A stretch of 64,000 nt of DNA from Vibrio ruber DSM 16370 (GCF_900163965.1 NZ_FULE01000092.1:1-64000); one strand, 5' to 3'. Positions 29,201 through 37,593 are shown, counted from the stretch's first letter. Notes: generated from the sequence alone by a model not told the origin. Program-made: numbers and translations.

Positions 29201-31461
29201 ATGTGGGTTGCTGGTTAGCGGACGGGACGATTGAGTACCGGGGTCGTAATGACGACCAGGTGAAAATCCGCGGTTTCCGGATTGAGCTGGGTGAAATCAG
29301 CTCGGCGTTACAAAGCTGCACGGGTGTGCAGGATGCGGTGGTGATTGCCCGTGCCTTTGGTGAGAGCGGCGACAAACAGCTCATCGGTTACTACACCGCG
29401 GTGAATCAGGATGCGGCGCCGGATGTGGCGACACTGAAAGCTGAACTGTCTGAGCGTTTACCGGCTCATATGGTGCCGGCGGTGTATGTACTGATTGATG
29501 CAATGCCATTAACACCGAACGGTAAAGTGAACCGTAAAGCGCTGCCTGAGCCGGATATCAGTTCAGTGGTGCGACATGAATATCAGGCACCGGTCGGGGA
29601 TGCCGAGGAAAAACTGGCGGCGATTTGGTCTGAGCTATTGGGTGTCGAACAGGTCGGCCGGGCAGATAACTTCTTTGAGCTGGGCGGTCACTCTCTGCTG
29701 GCGGTGCGGATGGTCAGTGAAGCGCAGCGACAAGGGGTGACACTGGATTTAGCGCGACTGATGAGTACGCCTGTCCTTCGTGAACTGGCAGCAACCGTAC
29801 AGTCTCAGGATGCGGTTACGCCAAACTCAGATAATCCGGTACAGCACGATCAAGTCATTCCGTTCCGCACCACAGGGAAACAACTGCCGCTGTTTATCGT
29901 CCCCGAATTCAGCGGAGAGTTGTTATACGGACCGGCATTGACCGCGAATATCGATCCGGATATCCCCGTCTATGGACTCTCAGCACCGGATCGGATGCAA
30001 CCTTCCCTGAAAACTTATCAGCGCATGGCAGAACGCTATGTCAGTATGATTCGCCGGACACAACCCCAGGGGCCTTACCGTCTGTTTGGCTGGTCTTCCG
30101 GTGGGGTATTGGCTTATGAAGTTGCATCTCAATTGCTGGGACAGGATCAACAAATTGAATTTATCGGTCTGTTAGATAGCTGGGTGCCGGGGGTTATCAA
30201 ACAGCCGGAACAGAGTGATGAGGAGATGATCACTGCGCTGAGCCACAATATGGTCGCGTATCTCGCAGGTCAGCTGAATGGTGCGCCGGTTGAATTACCA
30301 CAGCAAGCTCACTGGCAGGACTATTACCAGCTTGGATGTACAGCGGGATATCTCCCTCAAGCATGGACGGAGACATATTTCCATCAGATGTTGATCCATC
30401 AGAAAGATTTTCTCCGTGCGGAATATCAGCCATTGCCTGTACCGGTTCATATTGACTTGATTGCAACACAGCAATCACAGGCAATAGACCCGTTACTGGG
30501 ATGGTCACAAGTGTTGCCCAGTGAGAATATCCACTGTGTCACCGTGCCCGGAACCCATTATGAGCTGATGAATGCTTCTTATATCTCAGATGTCGGAGCC
30601 GCGATTTCACAAGTGATTGCTCATCGAACCGAGTTTTATCGGCACAATCCACCACAACATCTGTCTGTTGAATCGCCGGTGATGAAACTACAGAACGGGC
30701 AACCGGGAAAACCGTTTGTCGTTTGTATTCCCGGTGCCGGAGATAATGTGTTCTCGTTTGTTGATTTTGTTCAGACCATGCCATCGGACTGGACGGTGCT
30801 GGCGATTCAACCGCGGGGATTATGGGGTAACGGCATTCCTCACAGCAGTGTCGAGGCCGCGGCATCTTTCTATCTTGATGCTTTGCAAGATCAGTTGGGC
30901 GAGCAGACGCTTCACGTTGTCGGTCACTCATTTGGTGGTTGGGTGGCTTTGTCACTGGTCACGCAGATGGAGGCGCAGGGTATTGCAGTGCAATCACTGA
31001 CTATTGCCGATTCCCGGGTGCCTTTGGGGTCATACCATCAGGAATATAGTGATCTTCAGGCTTTGATCCGTCTGATCGAGTTATTTGAAATGCGTGGCTG
31101 CTCACTCGGATTGTCACAGGCTGAGTTGGCACCTCTGTCATATCATGAGCGGCTTTCACTGACGCTCAGTCGTTTGATTGACAGCGGACAGCTACCGAAA
31201 AGTACCCGTACCAGTGACTTTGCCGCGATTTATCGCTCCTTTGCGACACAGATTCGGATTTGGTTTACACCGGATGTATTACCGAAAACGCCGACCACGC
31301 TGGTGATCGCACAAGGTTCGTCACCGGAGCGTTTTGTCGGTTGGAAAACACTGATGCCTGAAATCAGAGTGTTACAGAGTTTGGGCAATCATATGACATT
31401 ATTAAAGCAACCCGACGTTCAGCGATTGACTGATACGATACAGGGTAAGACTGCTATTTAA
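23248..31461 (+). CDS. NRPS subunit C, terminal: C-A(?)-T / E/C-A(Ser)-T-TE-TE, 2737 aa
   Basis: The ATG follows an AAAGGGAAG Shine-Dalgarno overlapping the end of subunit B. A 45-residue acidic leader (docking type) precedes a C domain with HHIVADGW. The first A domain reads DAFPLAGIWK by eye, with a rare Pro at position 278; I do not recognise a substrate. After T (GGHS) comes a dual E/C domain whose signature is HHILQKESD, Ser replacing the usual Gly. The second A domain reads DVWHFSLVDK (Ser). The last T is followed by two alpha/beta-hydrolase thioesterases, one around 29.85-30.6 kb with GWSSGG and one around 30.7-31.4 kb with GHSFGG. Tandem TEs are known from cyclic lipodepsipeptide synthetases (arthrofactin, massetolide, lysobactin), where one cyclizes and the second helps release or editing. 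A macrocyclic product is therefore inferred. A small chance remains that TE2 is a fused type II editing TE. Confidence 0.94.
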   Translation: MTDTRFSIDELSPEEMMAILEQLEQDGASQPQLPEQDIITAADKNQREFPLSLAQQRLWVMSQMDAATTAAYVIAAGLRIQGPLNMLALTRALDQLVVRHAALRTHIEVRDGQPMQIIGAEDSGFPLEICDSVAGKTGTYKVPQFDLTRSPLVQGRLIRQTDTDHILYIAMHHIVADGWSMGILTEELSVLYRAYAQNSIDPLPQSMIQFGDYAQWQQEHIQGEVLEQQQQYWVSHLQGAPELLALPTDRPRPEQRDYLGDNVHVTLDAELTAGLRALSQRYGCTLYMTLFASWAALMGRLAGQDDVVIGTPVAGRTRQEVSNLIGMFVNTQALRVDLSQPLNTEALLTQVKATSLAAQSNQDIPFEQVVEVVAPQRSLSYSPVFQVLFSLQNQPRVDAELGDMRLSHAEVPDHSAKVDLALLMTECDDHLSGTLNYATALFEPATIERYFSYWKCLLQGMIAERDADVRTLPILPQSERDYLIQTLNQTAMDFPDNCCIHQLFESFAAETPDASALVTDCESLTYGELNARANQLAHWLAEHGVRPDSRVAISLPRRADLLIAMLATMKAGGVYVPMDPNYPDGRLIHMLTDSAPQVLITQDDVLPRLGDIAPDCTVVEIDVHRHLWAEYETTNLNTAALGLTAQHLAYIIYTSGSTGKPKGVMIAHQGLCNVSYAQRKMLAVGKESRVLQFGSISFDASLFEMILGICSGAELHFAGPGQPLGEELLTILKSRRITHAPLPPAALSSMRTDVPLPDLKMLLTAGEAVTRSVIEPWLTEGRIVYNGYGPTETTIWGTTCALHQGFDGQPPIGLPRPNGTIYILDTRGEPVPFGVTGEIYIGGVGVARGYLNRPELTEERFLPDPFSAQPGARMYRTGDLGCWKQDGQIHYQGRCDNQVKIRGYRIELGEIETALRRCAGIHDAVVTAQKDQRGNQRLVGYYTQTAGATVDLAGLKSHLHETLPDYMIPSAYMLLAQLPLTPNGKVDHKALPEADESAFAHRVYEAPQTEVELLLATIWCDLLGIEKIGRRDHFFELGGHSLLSVQLIEQLRQRGYHLSVKTLFNHPTLAALANALSETDSPQAVTVPSNQIPVGCTQILPEMLPLTELTAAEIDVITASVAGGAANIQDIYPLAPLQEGILYHHILQKESDPYITPVILTFDQQSRMTDFLNALQAVIQRHDILRTGIVWDGLREAHQVVWRNAPLAVHELQAELLVNHAAENGADNTADADIVRQLQAHFAPSRVEMDVSQAPMLAVHYVADPTQKRWVMCLLQHHLCMDHTTLELVIEEVQAHLLGQEHALPRPIPFRNFVAQARRELSQQTYVDYFREQLADIEVPCAPFDVLDTQSHGYEIESLRHPVSEQLAQQIRSQARQYGVSAASLFHLAWGLVVRATTGRDDVVFGTVLFGRMAGGDGADRALGMFLNTLPLRLSLGQTETKDAVLNTHRQLAELLNYEHAPLSQVQKCSGVSAPAPLFTSLLNYRYQGGSAQTDIDTTQSASAWQGIEMVANEERTNYPVGLSVDDLAGQGFSLDFKVARRIGAKRLAVMVEQALTELMVALSDDPTRLIGQMTVLPPSEHDLVLNQFNQTETAFPDDTCLHTLIEAQVARNPDATAVVFEDQSLSYAELNARANQLAHWLIEQGVRPDSRVAVCLERSCELVVSLLAILKAGGAYVPLDPGYPTERLTYMLSDSAPVALLTTGELRYVLGEIPASTRLVDLASAVQPWLDCPQTNPEVAELTNHHLAYIIYTSGSTGLPKGVMNEHRGVVNRLYWMQRDYGFGSDDVVLQKTPFSFDVSVWEFFCPLWSGATLLMAKPEGHKDPDYLKSLITRQGVTILHFVPPMLQSFLEVVSPGDCPSLRLVFCSGEALPAEAIRKSYARLPQIELHNLYGPTEAAVDVTAWHCPRQLEGDRVSIGHPVANTRMYVLDSDGRPVPVGVEGELYIGGVQVARGYLNRDELTAERFVANPYNEAYPVMYRTGDVGCWLADGTIEYRGRNDDQVKIRGFRIELGEISSALQSCTGVQDAVVIARAFGESGDKQLIGYYTAVNQDAAPDVATLKAELSERLPAHMVPAVYVLIDAMPLTPNGKVNRKALPEPDISSVVRHEYQAPVGDAEEKLAAIWSELLGVEQVGRADNFFELGGHSLLAVRMVSEAQRQGVTLDLARLMSTPVLRELAATVQSQDAVTPNSDNPVQHDQVIPFRTTGKQLPLFIVPEFSGELLYGPALTANIDPDIPVYGLSAPDRMQPSLKTYQRMAERYVSMIRRTQPQGPYRLFGWSSGGVLAYEVASQLLGQDQQIEFIGLLDSWVPGVIKQPEQSDEEMITALSHNMVAYLAGQLNGAPVELPQQAHWQDYYQLGCTAGYLPQAWTETYFHQMLIHQKDFLRAEYQPLPVPVHIDLIATQQSQAIDPLLGWSQVLPSENIHCVTVPGTHYELMNASYISDVGAAISQVIAHRTEFYRHNPPQHLSVESPVMKLQNGQPGKPFVVCIPGAGDNVFSFVDFVQTMPSDWTVLAIQPRGLWGNGIPHSSVEAAASFYLDALQDQLGEQTLHVVGHSFGGWVALSLVTQMEAQGIAVQSLTIADSRVPLGSYHQEYSDLQALIRLIELFEMRGCSLGLSQAELAPLSYHERLSLTLSRLIDSGQLPKSTRTSDFAAIYRSFATQIRIWFTPDVLPKTPTTLVIAQGSSPERFVGWKTLMPEIRVLQSLGNHMTLLKQPDVQRLTDTIQGKTAI
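28001..29712 (+). repeat. Serine-module repeat, copy 4 of 4
   Basis: Lies in the terminal subunit; similarity ends sharply within the T domain, after GGHSLLAVRM, where a different T-domain end leads into the thioesterases. Confidence 0.9.
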
Positions 31462-31524
31462 GTGAAGATGTTGTGGTCGCTGTATTTGATAGCGCAACCA
31501 CATTCAAACAGATGAGGAATTGAG

Positions 31525-33231
31525 ATGTTTAAATCCATTTTAAGTCGTTTTAAATGGCAGGTTTTTGCGGCAACCGTGCTGAGTGTCGTCGGTGCGTTAG
31601 CCGGTATTATGATGCTGAGAATTATCACCGCTCAGGTCAGCCTGATTGGTGCCGGAAAATCACCCGGCCCGCACGCGTTTTTGATTTTTGTCGGTGTGGT
31701 GGCAACGGTGTTGTTGTTTAGCCTTGCATCCCGTTATCTGCTGGCAAAATTGAGTGCTCGGGTGGTGTATGAGTTTCGTGATTCATTGGCGAAGCGTCTG
31801 CTCTCAACATCGTATGCAATGCTGGAACAAATCGGCGGGCACCGCGTGATGGCTGCGATGAAAACCGATGCGGCGAAGTTATCCGACGGACTGCTGTTAC
31901 TACCGGGGTTTATCTACAGTTTAGTGACGGTGCTGCTGTGTCTCGGCTACATGGTGTATACCTCATGGGAACTGTTTTCAGTGGTCTTCGTGTTGATCGC
32001 ATTGATTGTGGTGATTGCCAAGTTTTTCCTGAAACGCGGCTTTCATCATTACATGCTGCTGCGTGAGTATGAAGATGACATGTTCAGTGGCCTGAAAACC
32101 TTGGTGGACGGGATTAAAGAGCTGAGTATCAATGCCAACCGCCGTCGCTTTACTTACAATCAGATCCTTGAACCGAACTTTAAAGCGATTCGCGAGCGGA
32201 GCGTCAAAGTGTCGGTGATCTTTACCATGATGGGCAGTATGGCTTCGACGCTGGTTTTCTTCGTGATTGGGATCATCGTGTTCGGCAGCCGAGTTTATTT
32301 CCCCAATGTACCGTTGGAAGTGATTGTCACGTTTGTCTTAACCATTCTGTATATGGTTAATCCATTGCAAGGCGTGATTGATTCTATGAGTCGTTTCAGT
32401 GACTGTTCAAGCTCTTACCGGAATATCGAGAGCCTTGAACTGGCAGAGTTGGATGATTTTCATCGTACCACCGACGGGGAGAAAAAACCGCAGACGGAAC
32501 CTGAATCTTGGCAGCGCCTGACCGTCCGGGATTTAATGTTTCAGTATCAGTCTGAGGATGATGAATATTCATTTCATGTCGGTCCGGTGAATGCTGAATT
32601 TCATCGTGGTGAGGCGATTTTTCTCACCGGTGGTAACGGCAGTGGTAAGTCAACTTTCGCCAAACTACTGGTCGGATTGTATCGTCCGAACCAAGGGACA
32701 ATTCAGTTGGACGATAAAGTGGTCTCGGAAGCGATTGATACCCACGAGTATCAGCAGATGTTTTCGACTATCTTCTCGGATTTCCACTTGTTCGAGCACG
32801 TGCTGAACAGTGAAGGCGAACCGGAAAGTGATGAAGTGATCCAAAAGTATCTGGCGGATCTGGAGCTGACCAGCAAAGTGACTTCCAAAGACGGCAAGTT
32901 ATCTTCGGTGGCGATGTCTCAGGGGCAGAAAAAGCGCCTTGCGTTATTGATGTCATATATCGAGGACACGCCTATTTGCCTGTATGACGAATGGGCAGCG
33001 GATCAAGACCCGCGTTTCCGTGAGATCTTTTATACCCGGATCATCCCTGAACTGAAACGTCAGAATAAACTGGTGCTGGTGATCAGCCATGATGATCGTT
33101 ATTTCCACCTCGCTGATCAGCTGATTAAGTTCGAAAGCGGCAATATTGTCGAGAATATCGTCGCGAATCAGCTCCAAGTCGATTCCGTGGCAGCCGCAGA
33201 AGAAAATGAACTGATGACGATATCGGTTTAA
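31525..33231 (+). CDS. Cyclic-peptide export ABC transporter (SyrD/PvdE type), 568 aa
   Basis: The ATG is preceded by GAGGAA and lies 63 bp after the NRPS stop, so it is the last gene of the operon. About 300 residues of membrane segments (six-helix exporter fold) are followed by one nucleotide-binding domain: Walker A GGNGSGKST (about residue 373), an unusual signature MSQGQKKRLAL instead of LSGGQ, Walker B ICLYDEWAADQDP and a switch His in VISHDDRYF. This fused permease-ATPase layout, the length and the DEWAADQDP segment match the cyclic peptide transporter family (SyrD of syringomycin, PvdE of pyoverdine). It probably moves the NRPS product across the inner membrane. The family is clear; the cargo follows from position only. 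Confidence 0.93.
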   Translation: MFKSILSRFKWQVFAATVLSVVGALAGIMMLRIITAQVSLIGAGKSPGPHAFLIFVGVVATVLLFSLASRYLLAKLSARVVYEFRDSLAKRLLSTSYAMLEQIGGHRVMAAMKTDAAKLSDGLLLLPGFIYSLVTVLLCLGYMVYTSWELFSVVFVLIALIVVIAKFFLKRGFHHYMLLREYEDDMFSGLKTLVDGIKELSINANRRRFTYNQILEPNFKAIRERSVKVSVIFTMMGSMASTLVFFVIGIIVFGSRVYFPNVPLEVIVTFVLTILYMVNPLQGVIDSMSRFSDCSSSYRNIESLELAELDDFHRTTDGEKKPQTEPESWQRLTVRDLMFQYQSEDDEYSFHVGPVNAEFHRGEAIFLTGGNGSGKSTFAKLLVGLYRPNQGTIQLDDKVVSEAIDTHEYQQMFSTIFSDFHLFEHVLNSEGEPESDEVIQKYLADLELTSKVTSKDGKLSSVAMSQGQKKRLALLMSYIEDTPICLYDEWAADQDPRFREIFYTRIIPELKRQNKLVLVISHDDRYFHLADQLIKFESGNIVENIVANQLQVDSVAAAEENELMTISV

Positions 33232-33257
33232 CATCAGGCAGATATTGGACTTGAACG

Positions 33258-33298
33258 AATCAGGGCGGTAGTGATGTGACTACCGCCCTGATTTTTTG
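33258..33298 (+). terminator. Rho-independent terminator of the NRPS/transporter operon
   Basis: A perfect 15-bp inverted repeat (33258-33272 with 33279-33293; AATCAGGGCGGTAGT on the left) has a 6-base loop and ends in six T. It sits 27 bp after the ABC transporter stop and closes the operon. Confidence 0.92.
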
Positions 33299-34007
33299 GT
33301 CAATGGAAATTGGATAAACAGTATTTCGTAATAGGTCTGATTCTTTTTAAATCGCTATTTCGTGCTATCAGTGGTTCAGTTTGTTGGATGCTCTTTGCTG
33401 TCAACTCTGATAGCTTTTATTCTTACTGTCAGTGCTGCTATTTATGGTATAAAAATCTGGAGATAATCTAGATCTTGGCGGTGGTTGTCGTGGTTTTATT
33501 CGTGGTTCATTTTAGAAAGCTTACCTGAAATGCCGTTAGACTGTTTACAACAAGCCGGAACAGAGATTATGCAGCGCTTACAGACACTGATGCTGGAATC
33601 ACTTTCATATCTATTTGTTCATAAGTTTTTGTAATTGATACTGATTGATATTGTGTACATGGCAAGGCTCAATCCTCTCTGTCTACTTACCTTACCTCTC
33701 TAAAAACAAGTCTCTTTCATAAACAGCGCCTTGTAAGAGTCAATAAAGTTTCCGTAGAAAAGTATTCTTTTAATATGACCAATTCCCGATAAGAGCGACG
33801 TATTAATATCCGATTATTGTTATTTTCTTGAGATATCATTCTAGTTAATTTTTATATGTGTGTTAATGGTTTTAAATTGGAAACTTATATTAATATTTAT
33901 CTAGTTAAGATTTTGAATATTAGGTGATTTAAAACTATTTTTTGGTTTTTTAGTTTCTTTTTTGAAATCAAGTGTGGGATGATATAGTATTAGTAAACTA
34001 GTTTAAT
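33299..34007. other. AT-rich gap between the two biosynthetic regions
   Basis: No convincing gene in about 700 bp. A frame open from 33467 to the TAA ending at 33634 (ATG at 33530, 34 codons) looks protein-like (ESLPEMPLDCLQQAG) but has no Shine-Dalgarno and I recognise no family; it may be the tail of a decayed gene. The rest is very AT-rich and holds three copies of a CTAGTTAA-like word (near 33841, 33901 and 33999). Base composition changes sharply from the GC-richer NRPS genes, suggesting a join between DNA of different origin. Confidence 0.5.
33994..34005. promoter_or_regulatory. Perfect 12-bp palindrome just before the MFS gene, candidate MarR operator
   Basis: TAAACTAGTTTA is a perfect palindrome ending two bases before the ATG of the MFS gene. 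MarR proteins bind short AT-rich palindromes near regulated promoters, and a marR-like gene lies at 42417-42902 at the other end of this gene group. That it is the operator is inference. Confidence 0.35.
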
Positions 34008-35282
34008 ATGAGAGGTCTTCAGCGCGTCATGAGAGCGGCATCGAACCGAGTACCTAAAACATTGTGTATGAATTCTATGTACATTGATGAAAAAAAAGGC
34101 TTACTTTCTCCTAAGGTTGTTTTGGTGCTTGGCTTGTTGAGTGCTATTGCTGCTTTATCCACCGATATGTATCTGCCATTATTTCCTGATATTACGAGTT
34201 CGTTGCAGACTACTCCTGCTAGAGTTCAACTCAGTATTACAGCATTCATGATCGGTTTGTCTGTCGGGCAACTGATCATTGGCCCTTGTTCAGACCATTA
34301 TGGTCGGCGTAAATTATTACTGGGTGGAACGATGCTGTTAACCGTAGCTTCAATGGCGTGCGCGTTATCTTCCAATATTGAGTTACTTATTGTTGCGCGG
34401 TTTTTCCAGGGATTGGGTGGGGCCGCTGGTATAGTTTTGGCTCGTGCCATTATTTCTGATTTATGTCCGAGAGACAGGGCTGCGCAATATTTTAATTTGG
34501 TACTGGCAATACAAGGTATAGCACCGATTGCTGCACCTTTAATTGGCGGGGTGGCCTCCTATTTCATCTGGCCCGTCGTATTTGTGTTTATGGCACTTAT
34601 CGCATGCATTACTACATTCTTTAGTGGCTATTATGTCCGTGAAAGTTTGCCTATAGATCAGCGGCCGCCATTTAGTTTCTATAAATTTTTCAGTCAGTTA
34701 TATTGTTTGGTGAGTAATAAACCCTACCTTGCTTACACCTTGATTTTTTCTACTCAATTTGGTGCGCTTTTTGCCTATATATCGGCATCACCGTTTATCT
34801 ATCAGTCATTATTCAAATTTTCTGCTGGCGAGTTTTCTATCATATTCTCTATTAACGCAGGGATAATGATGCTCGGCAGTATCATTAGTGCGCGATACGT
34901 TTTGAAGTACGGTGCTAACTCTCTAATGAGAGGAGGGATTATTTGTACATTAGTCATATCTACGCTGTTGTGTATTGTTGACAGCCTATCTCAGTTTCAG
35001 TGTGAGATTACTATAATCCTACTGTTTTTTATGATGTTTAGCATGTCCTTTATCTTTGGTAATGCTGCGAGTATGGCAATGGCAGCAACGTCCAATTTGA
35101 AAGGGACTGGTTCTGCTGTTATGGGCGCTATTCAGTTTTGTTCTGCCGCTATCACTCCACCATTGCTTGGTTTCGGAAATCCTTTATCTGTTCTTCCTAT
35201 GGCACTGGTTATCACTGGGTGTTCGGTAATCTCTATTCTTGCATTATTGTTGACAACTACAGAAGGGCGGAGTGATGAATAA
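34008..35282 (+). CDS. Bcr/CflA-type MFS drug exporter, 424 aa
   Basis: A 12-helix major facilitator. The N-terminal segment with STDMYLPLFPDI, the helix 2-3 loop motif GPCSDHYGRRK and the helix 4-5 motif RFFQGLGGAAGIVLARAII are typical of the Bcr/CflA group of drug/H+ antiporters. The ATG at 34008 gives about 30 extra N-terminal residues with a weak ribosome site; ATGs at 34068 and 34077 would give the usual family length and may be the true start. The stop overlaps the following UvrA-like gene by 8 bp, so the pair is coupled. With a UvrA-like partner and an NRPS reductase nearby, a self-resistance export role is likely; the substrate is unknown. Confidence 0.88.
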   Translation: MRGLQRVMRAASNRVPKTLCMNSMYIDEKKGLLSPKVVLVLGLLSAIAALSTDMYLPLFPDITSSLQTTPARVQLSITAFMIGLSVGQLIIGPCSDHYGRRKLLLGGTMLLTVASMACALSSNIELLIVARFFQGLGGAAGIVLARAIISDLCPRDRAAQYFNLVLAIQGIAPIAAPLIGGVASYFIWPVVFVFMALIACITTFFSGYYVRESLPIDQRPPFSFYKFFSQLYCLVSNKPYLAYTLIFSTQFGALFAYISASPFIYQSLFKFSAGEFSIIFSINAGIMMLGSIISARYVLKYGANSLMRGGIICTLVISTLLCIVDSLSQFQCEITIILLFFMMFSMSFIFGNAASMAMAATSNLKGTGSAVMGAIQFCSAAITPPLLGFGNPLSVLPMALVITGCSVISILALLLTTTEGRSDE

Positions 35283-37593
35283 GAGTGTTCAGTCCAACAT
35301 AAAAATCGTTGGGGCGAGAAAACATAATCTGAACAATATTGATGTTGAGATACCAAAAAATAAAATTACGGTGTTTACTGGTGTTTCAGGGTCTGGGAAA
35401 AGTTCACTGGTATTTGGCACCATTGCCGCAGAGTCTCAGCGCCAGCTAAATGATACATTTCCTCCATTTATTCGTCATCGTCTGCCACATTACGGTCAGC
35501 CTGAAGTTGATGAGATAGATAATTTGTCGGTGGCAATTATTGTTGACCAGAAACGTATTGGTGGTAATGCGCGTTCGACGGTAGGCACTGCGTCAGACAT
35601 TTATACTTTACTTCGGCTATTATTTTCTCGTGTTGGAAAGCCCTTTGTTGGATTTTCAAATATTTTTTCGTTCAATCATCCGTCTGGAATGTGTCCGGCC
35701 TGTGATGGTTTGGGATCGGTCAGTGCCATTGATATCGATCGACTTATCGATCAGAACCTGTCACTAAATGAAGGTGCTATCCGTTATTCATCTTTTGCTC
35801 CCGGCTCCTGGCGTTGGAAACGGTATGCTTGTTCCGGCCTTTTTGATGTCAATAAAAAAATCGCCGATTATTCCAGAGTTGAGAAAGAGTTATTCATGTA
35901 TGCGGATAATCTCACACCGTCATCTCCTTTACCTGGTTGGCCTAAAAGCGCCAAGTTTGAAGGGGTCATCACACGTTTCACGCGAAGTTATCTGAAACAA
36001 GAAACGAAAGAAGCCAAAAGCGAAGAATTCAAGCGGGTTGTTACCATGCAAGTCTGTCCGGACTGTCATGGTATGAGACTGAATGCGAACATACTTACCA
36101 GCCGGATTGAAGGTAAAAACATCGGCGAATATACAATGATGCCTATTAAAGAGTTAAAATTGCTGGTAGAGAAACTCGATTATCCGTCTGTCAGACCGTT
36201 GCTTGATGCGCTGAAGGAAAGGCTGGATGCCATGTGTGCGGTCGGGTTAGGCTATTTGGATTTAAACCGGACTACCACAAGCTTGTCAGGTGGTGAATCC
36301 CAGAGGCTGAAAATGGTTCGGCATCTGGGGAGTAGCCTGACAGGCATGACCTATATTATTGATGAACCCAGCACCGGGCTGCACCCGGCCGATATAGATC
36401 GGTTGAATACATTAATTGTTAAATTGCGTAATAAGGGGAATACTATTCTGATGGTCGAGCACGATCCGGACATGATTGCGATTGCGGAGCACGTCATTGA
36501 TTTAGGCCCTGGCGCAGGCAATAAGGGAGGAAATATCGTATTTCAGGGCGGTCTTTTCTCACTGAAACAGTCTGATACCTTAACGGGAAAATATATCGCT
36601 TCACGGGCTAAAATCAATCAACACCCCAAACGTGCAAAAGAGCATGTTTCGATAAAAAACGCGGTACTGCATAATCTGCGAAACCTGTCCGTAGATGTAC
36701 CGCTTAACGTCATGGTTGTCGTAACGGGCGTGGCAGGCTCAGGAAAGAGTTCATTGGTTATGGGGGAGCTGGCACCGCAATATCCCGACGCGATCATCAT
36801 TGATCAAAAACCCATACATACTTCGATTCGTTCGCATATCGCTTCGTGGTGCGGTGTGTTTGACACGATTCGTATGCGATTTGCGCAAGCCAATCACGTG
36901 GCTGCTTCATGGTTTAGCGCCAATAGTAAGGGCGCCTGCCCTGAATGCAATGGACTGGGGGTAATACAGACTGATTTGGCTTTTATGGATACCGTCACAC
37001 TGCCTTGCGATGCCTGTCAGGAGCAGCGCTATAATCCACAGGCTCTGACTTACCTTTATCAGGGGAAAACTATCGCTGAGGTATTGTCCATGTCGGTCAG
37101 GGACGCCGGAGATTTCTTCTGTGATGATCCACAGATGTCACTTGTCTTCAGCCGCTTAATCGAGGTTGGGTTAGGGTATCTGCGCTTAGGCGAGTCTTTG
37201 AATCACCTTTCAGGTGGTGAGTGTCAGAGGCTCAAGTTAGCAGCGAATCTCAATCGTGACAGTGATATGTATATTTTTGATGAACCTACAACCGGCCTTC
37301 ATCCCAGTGATGTGGCTTCGCTCGTTAAACTGTTTAAACGGTTGGTGGACAGAGGCAACTCAGTCATTATTATTGAACACAATATGGAACTGATTGCTCA
37401 GGCTGACTGGATCATAGATATAGGCCCGTATGCCGGGCAGGACGGTGGAACACTACAGTTTAGTGGCACGCCGGGATCCATGCTGGACTGTCTCAGTTCG
37501 CTGACAGCTGAGTGGCTGCGAAAACATTGCCAATCAGGCAGTGACGAAAAAAATAATGGTCGGGACAGCCAGTCAAGTCTGGCAACAATGTGA
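35275..37593 (+). CDS. UvrA-like ABC ATPase, short form (UvrX/DrrC-like resistance protein), 772 aa
   Basis: Two ABC ATPase halves with Walker A GVSGSGKSS (about residue 41) and GVAGSGKSS (about 486), signatures LSGGESQRLK and LSGGECQRLK, and zinc-type Cys clusters (CPACDGLG, CPDCHG, CPECNGLG, CDAC). It is well short of housekeeping UvrA (about 940 aa), as in class II UvrA proteins that lack the UvrB-binding and insertion regions. Such short forms are encoded by antibiotic clusters (DrrC in daunorubicin, UvrX in tilivalline-type pyrrolobenzodiazepine clusters) and protect against DNA-binding products. The ATG at 35275 overlaps the MFS stop and has GGCGGAG upstream; a GTG at 35272 is the alternative. 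It probably protects the producer from a DNA-damaging metabolite; the chemistry is inferred from its neighbours. Confidence 0.88.
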   Translation: MNKSVQSNIKIVGARKHNLNNIDVEIPKNKITVFTGVSGSGKSSLVFGTIAAESQRQLNDTFPPFIRHRLPHYGQPEVDEIDNLSVAIIVDQKRIGGNARSTVGTASDIYTLLRLLFSRVGKPFVGFSNIFSFNHPSGMCPACDGLGSVSAIDIDRLIDQNLSLNEGAIRYSSFAPGSWRWKRYACSGLFDVNKKIADYSRVEKELFMYADNLTPSSPLPGWPKSAKFEGVITRFTRSYLKQETKEAKSEEFKRVVTMQVCPDCHGMRLNANILTSRIEGKNIGEYTMMPIKELKLLVEKLDYPSVRPLLDALKERLDAMCAVGLGYLDLNRTTTSLSGGESQRLKMVRHLGSSLTGMTYIIDEPSTGLHPADIDRLNTLIVKLRNKGNTILMVEHDPDMIAIAEHVIDLGPGAGNKGGNIVFQGGLFSLKQSDTLTGKYIASRAKINQHPKRAKEHVSIKNAVLHNLRNLSVDVPLNVMVVVTGVAGSGKSSLVMGELAPQYPDAIIIDQKPIHTSIRSHIASWCGVFDTIRMRFAQANHVAASWFSANSKGACPECNGLGVIQTDLAFMDTVTLPCDACQEQRYNPQALTYLYQGKTIAEVLSMSVRDAGDFFCDDPQMSLVFSRLIEVGLGYLRLGESLNHLSGGECQRLKLAANLNRDSDMYIFDEPTTGLHPSDVASLVKLFKRLVDRGNSVIIIEHNMELIAQADWIIDIGPYAGQDGGTLQFSGTPGSMLDCLSSLTAEWLRKHCQSGSDEKNNGRDSQSSLATM

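Noticed and set aside
1928-29712. Regular large repeats considered as transposons or CRISPR-like arrays
   Set aside because: They are in-frame A, T and C domain copies of an NRPS with no terminal inverted repeats, transposase or spacer structure.
34008-34076. Extended N-terminus of the MFS protein as a signal or extra domain
   Set aside because: It has no features and no ribosome site; later ATGs at 34068 or 34077 fit the family better.
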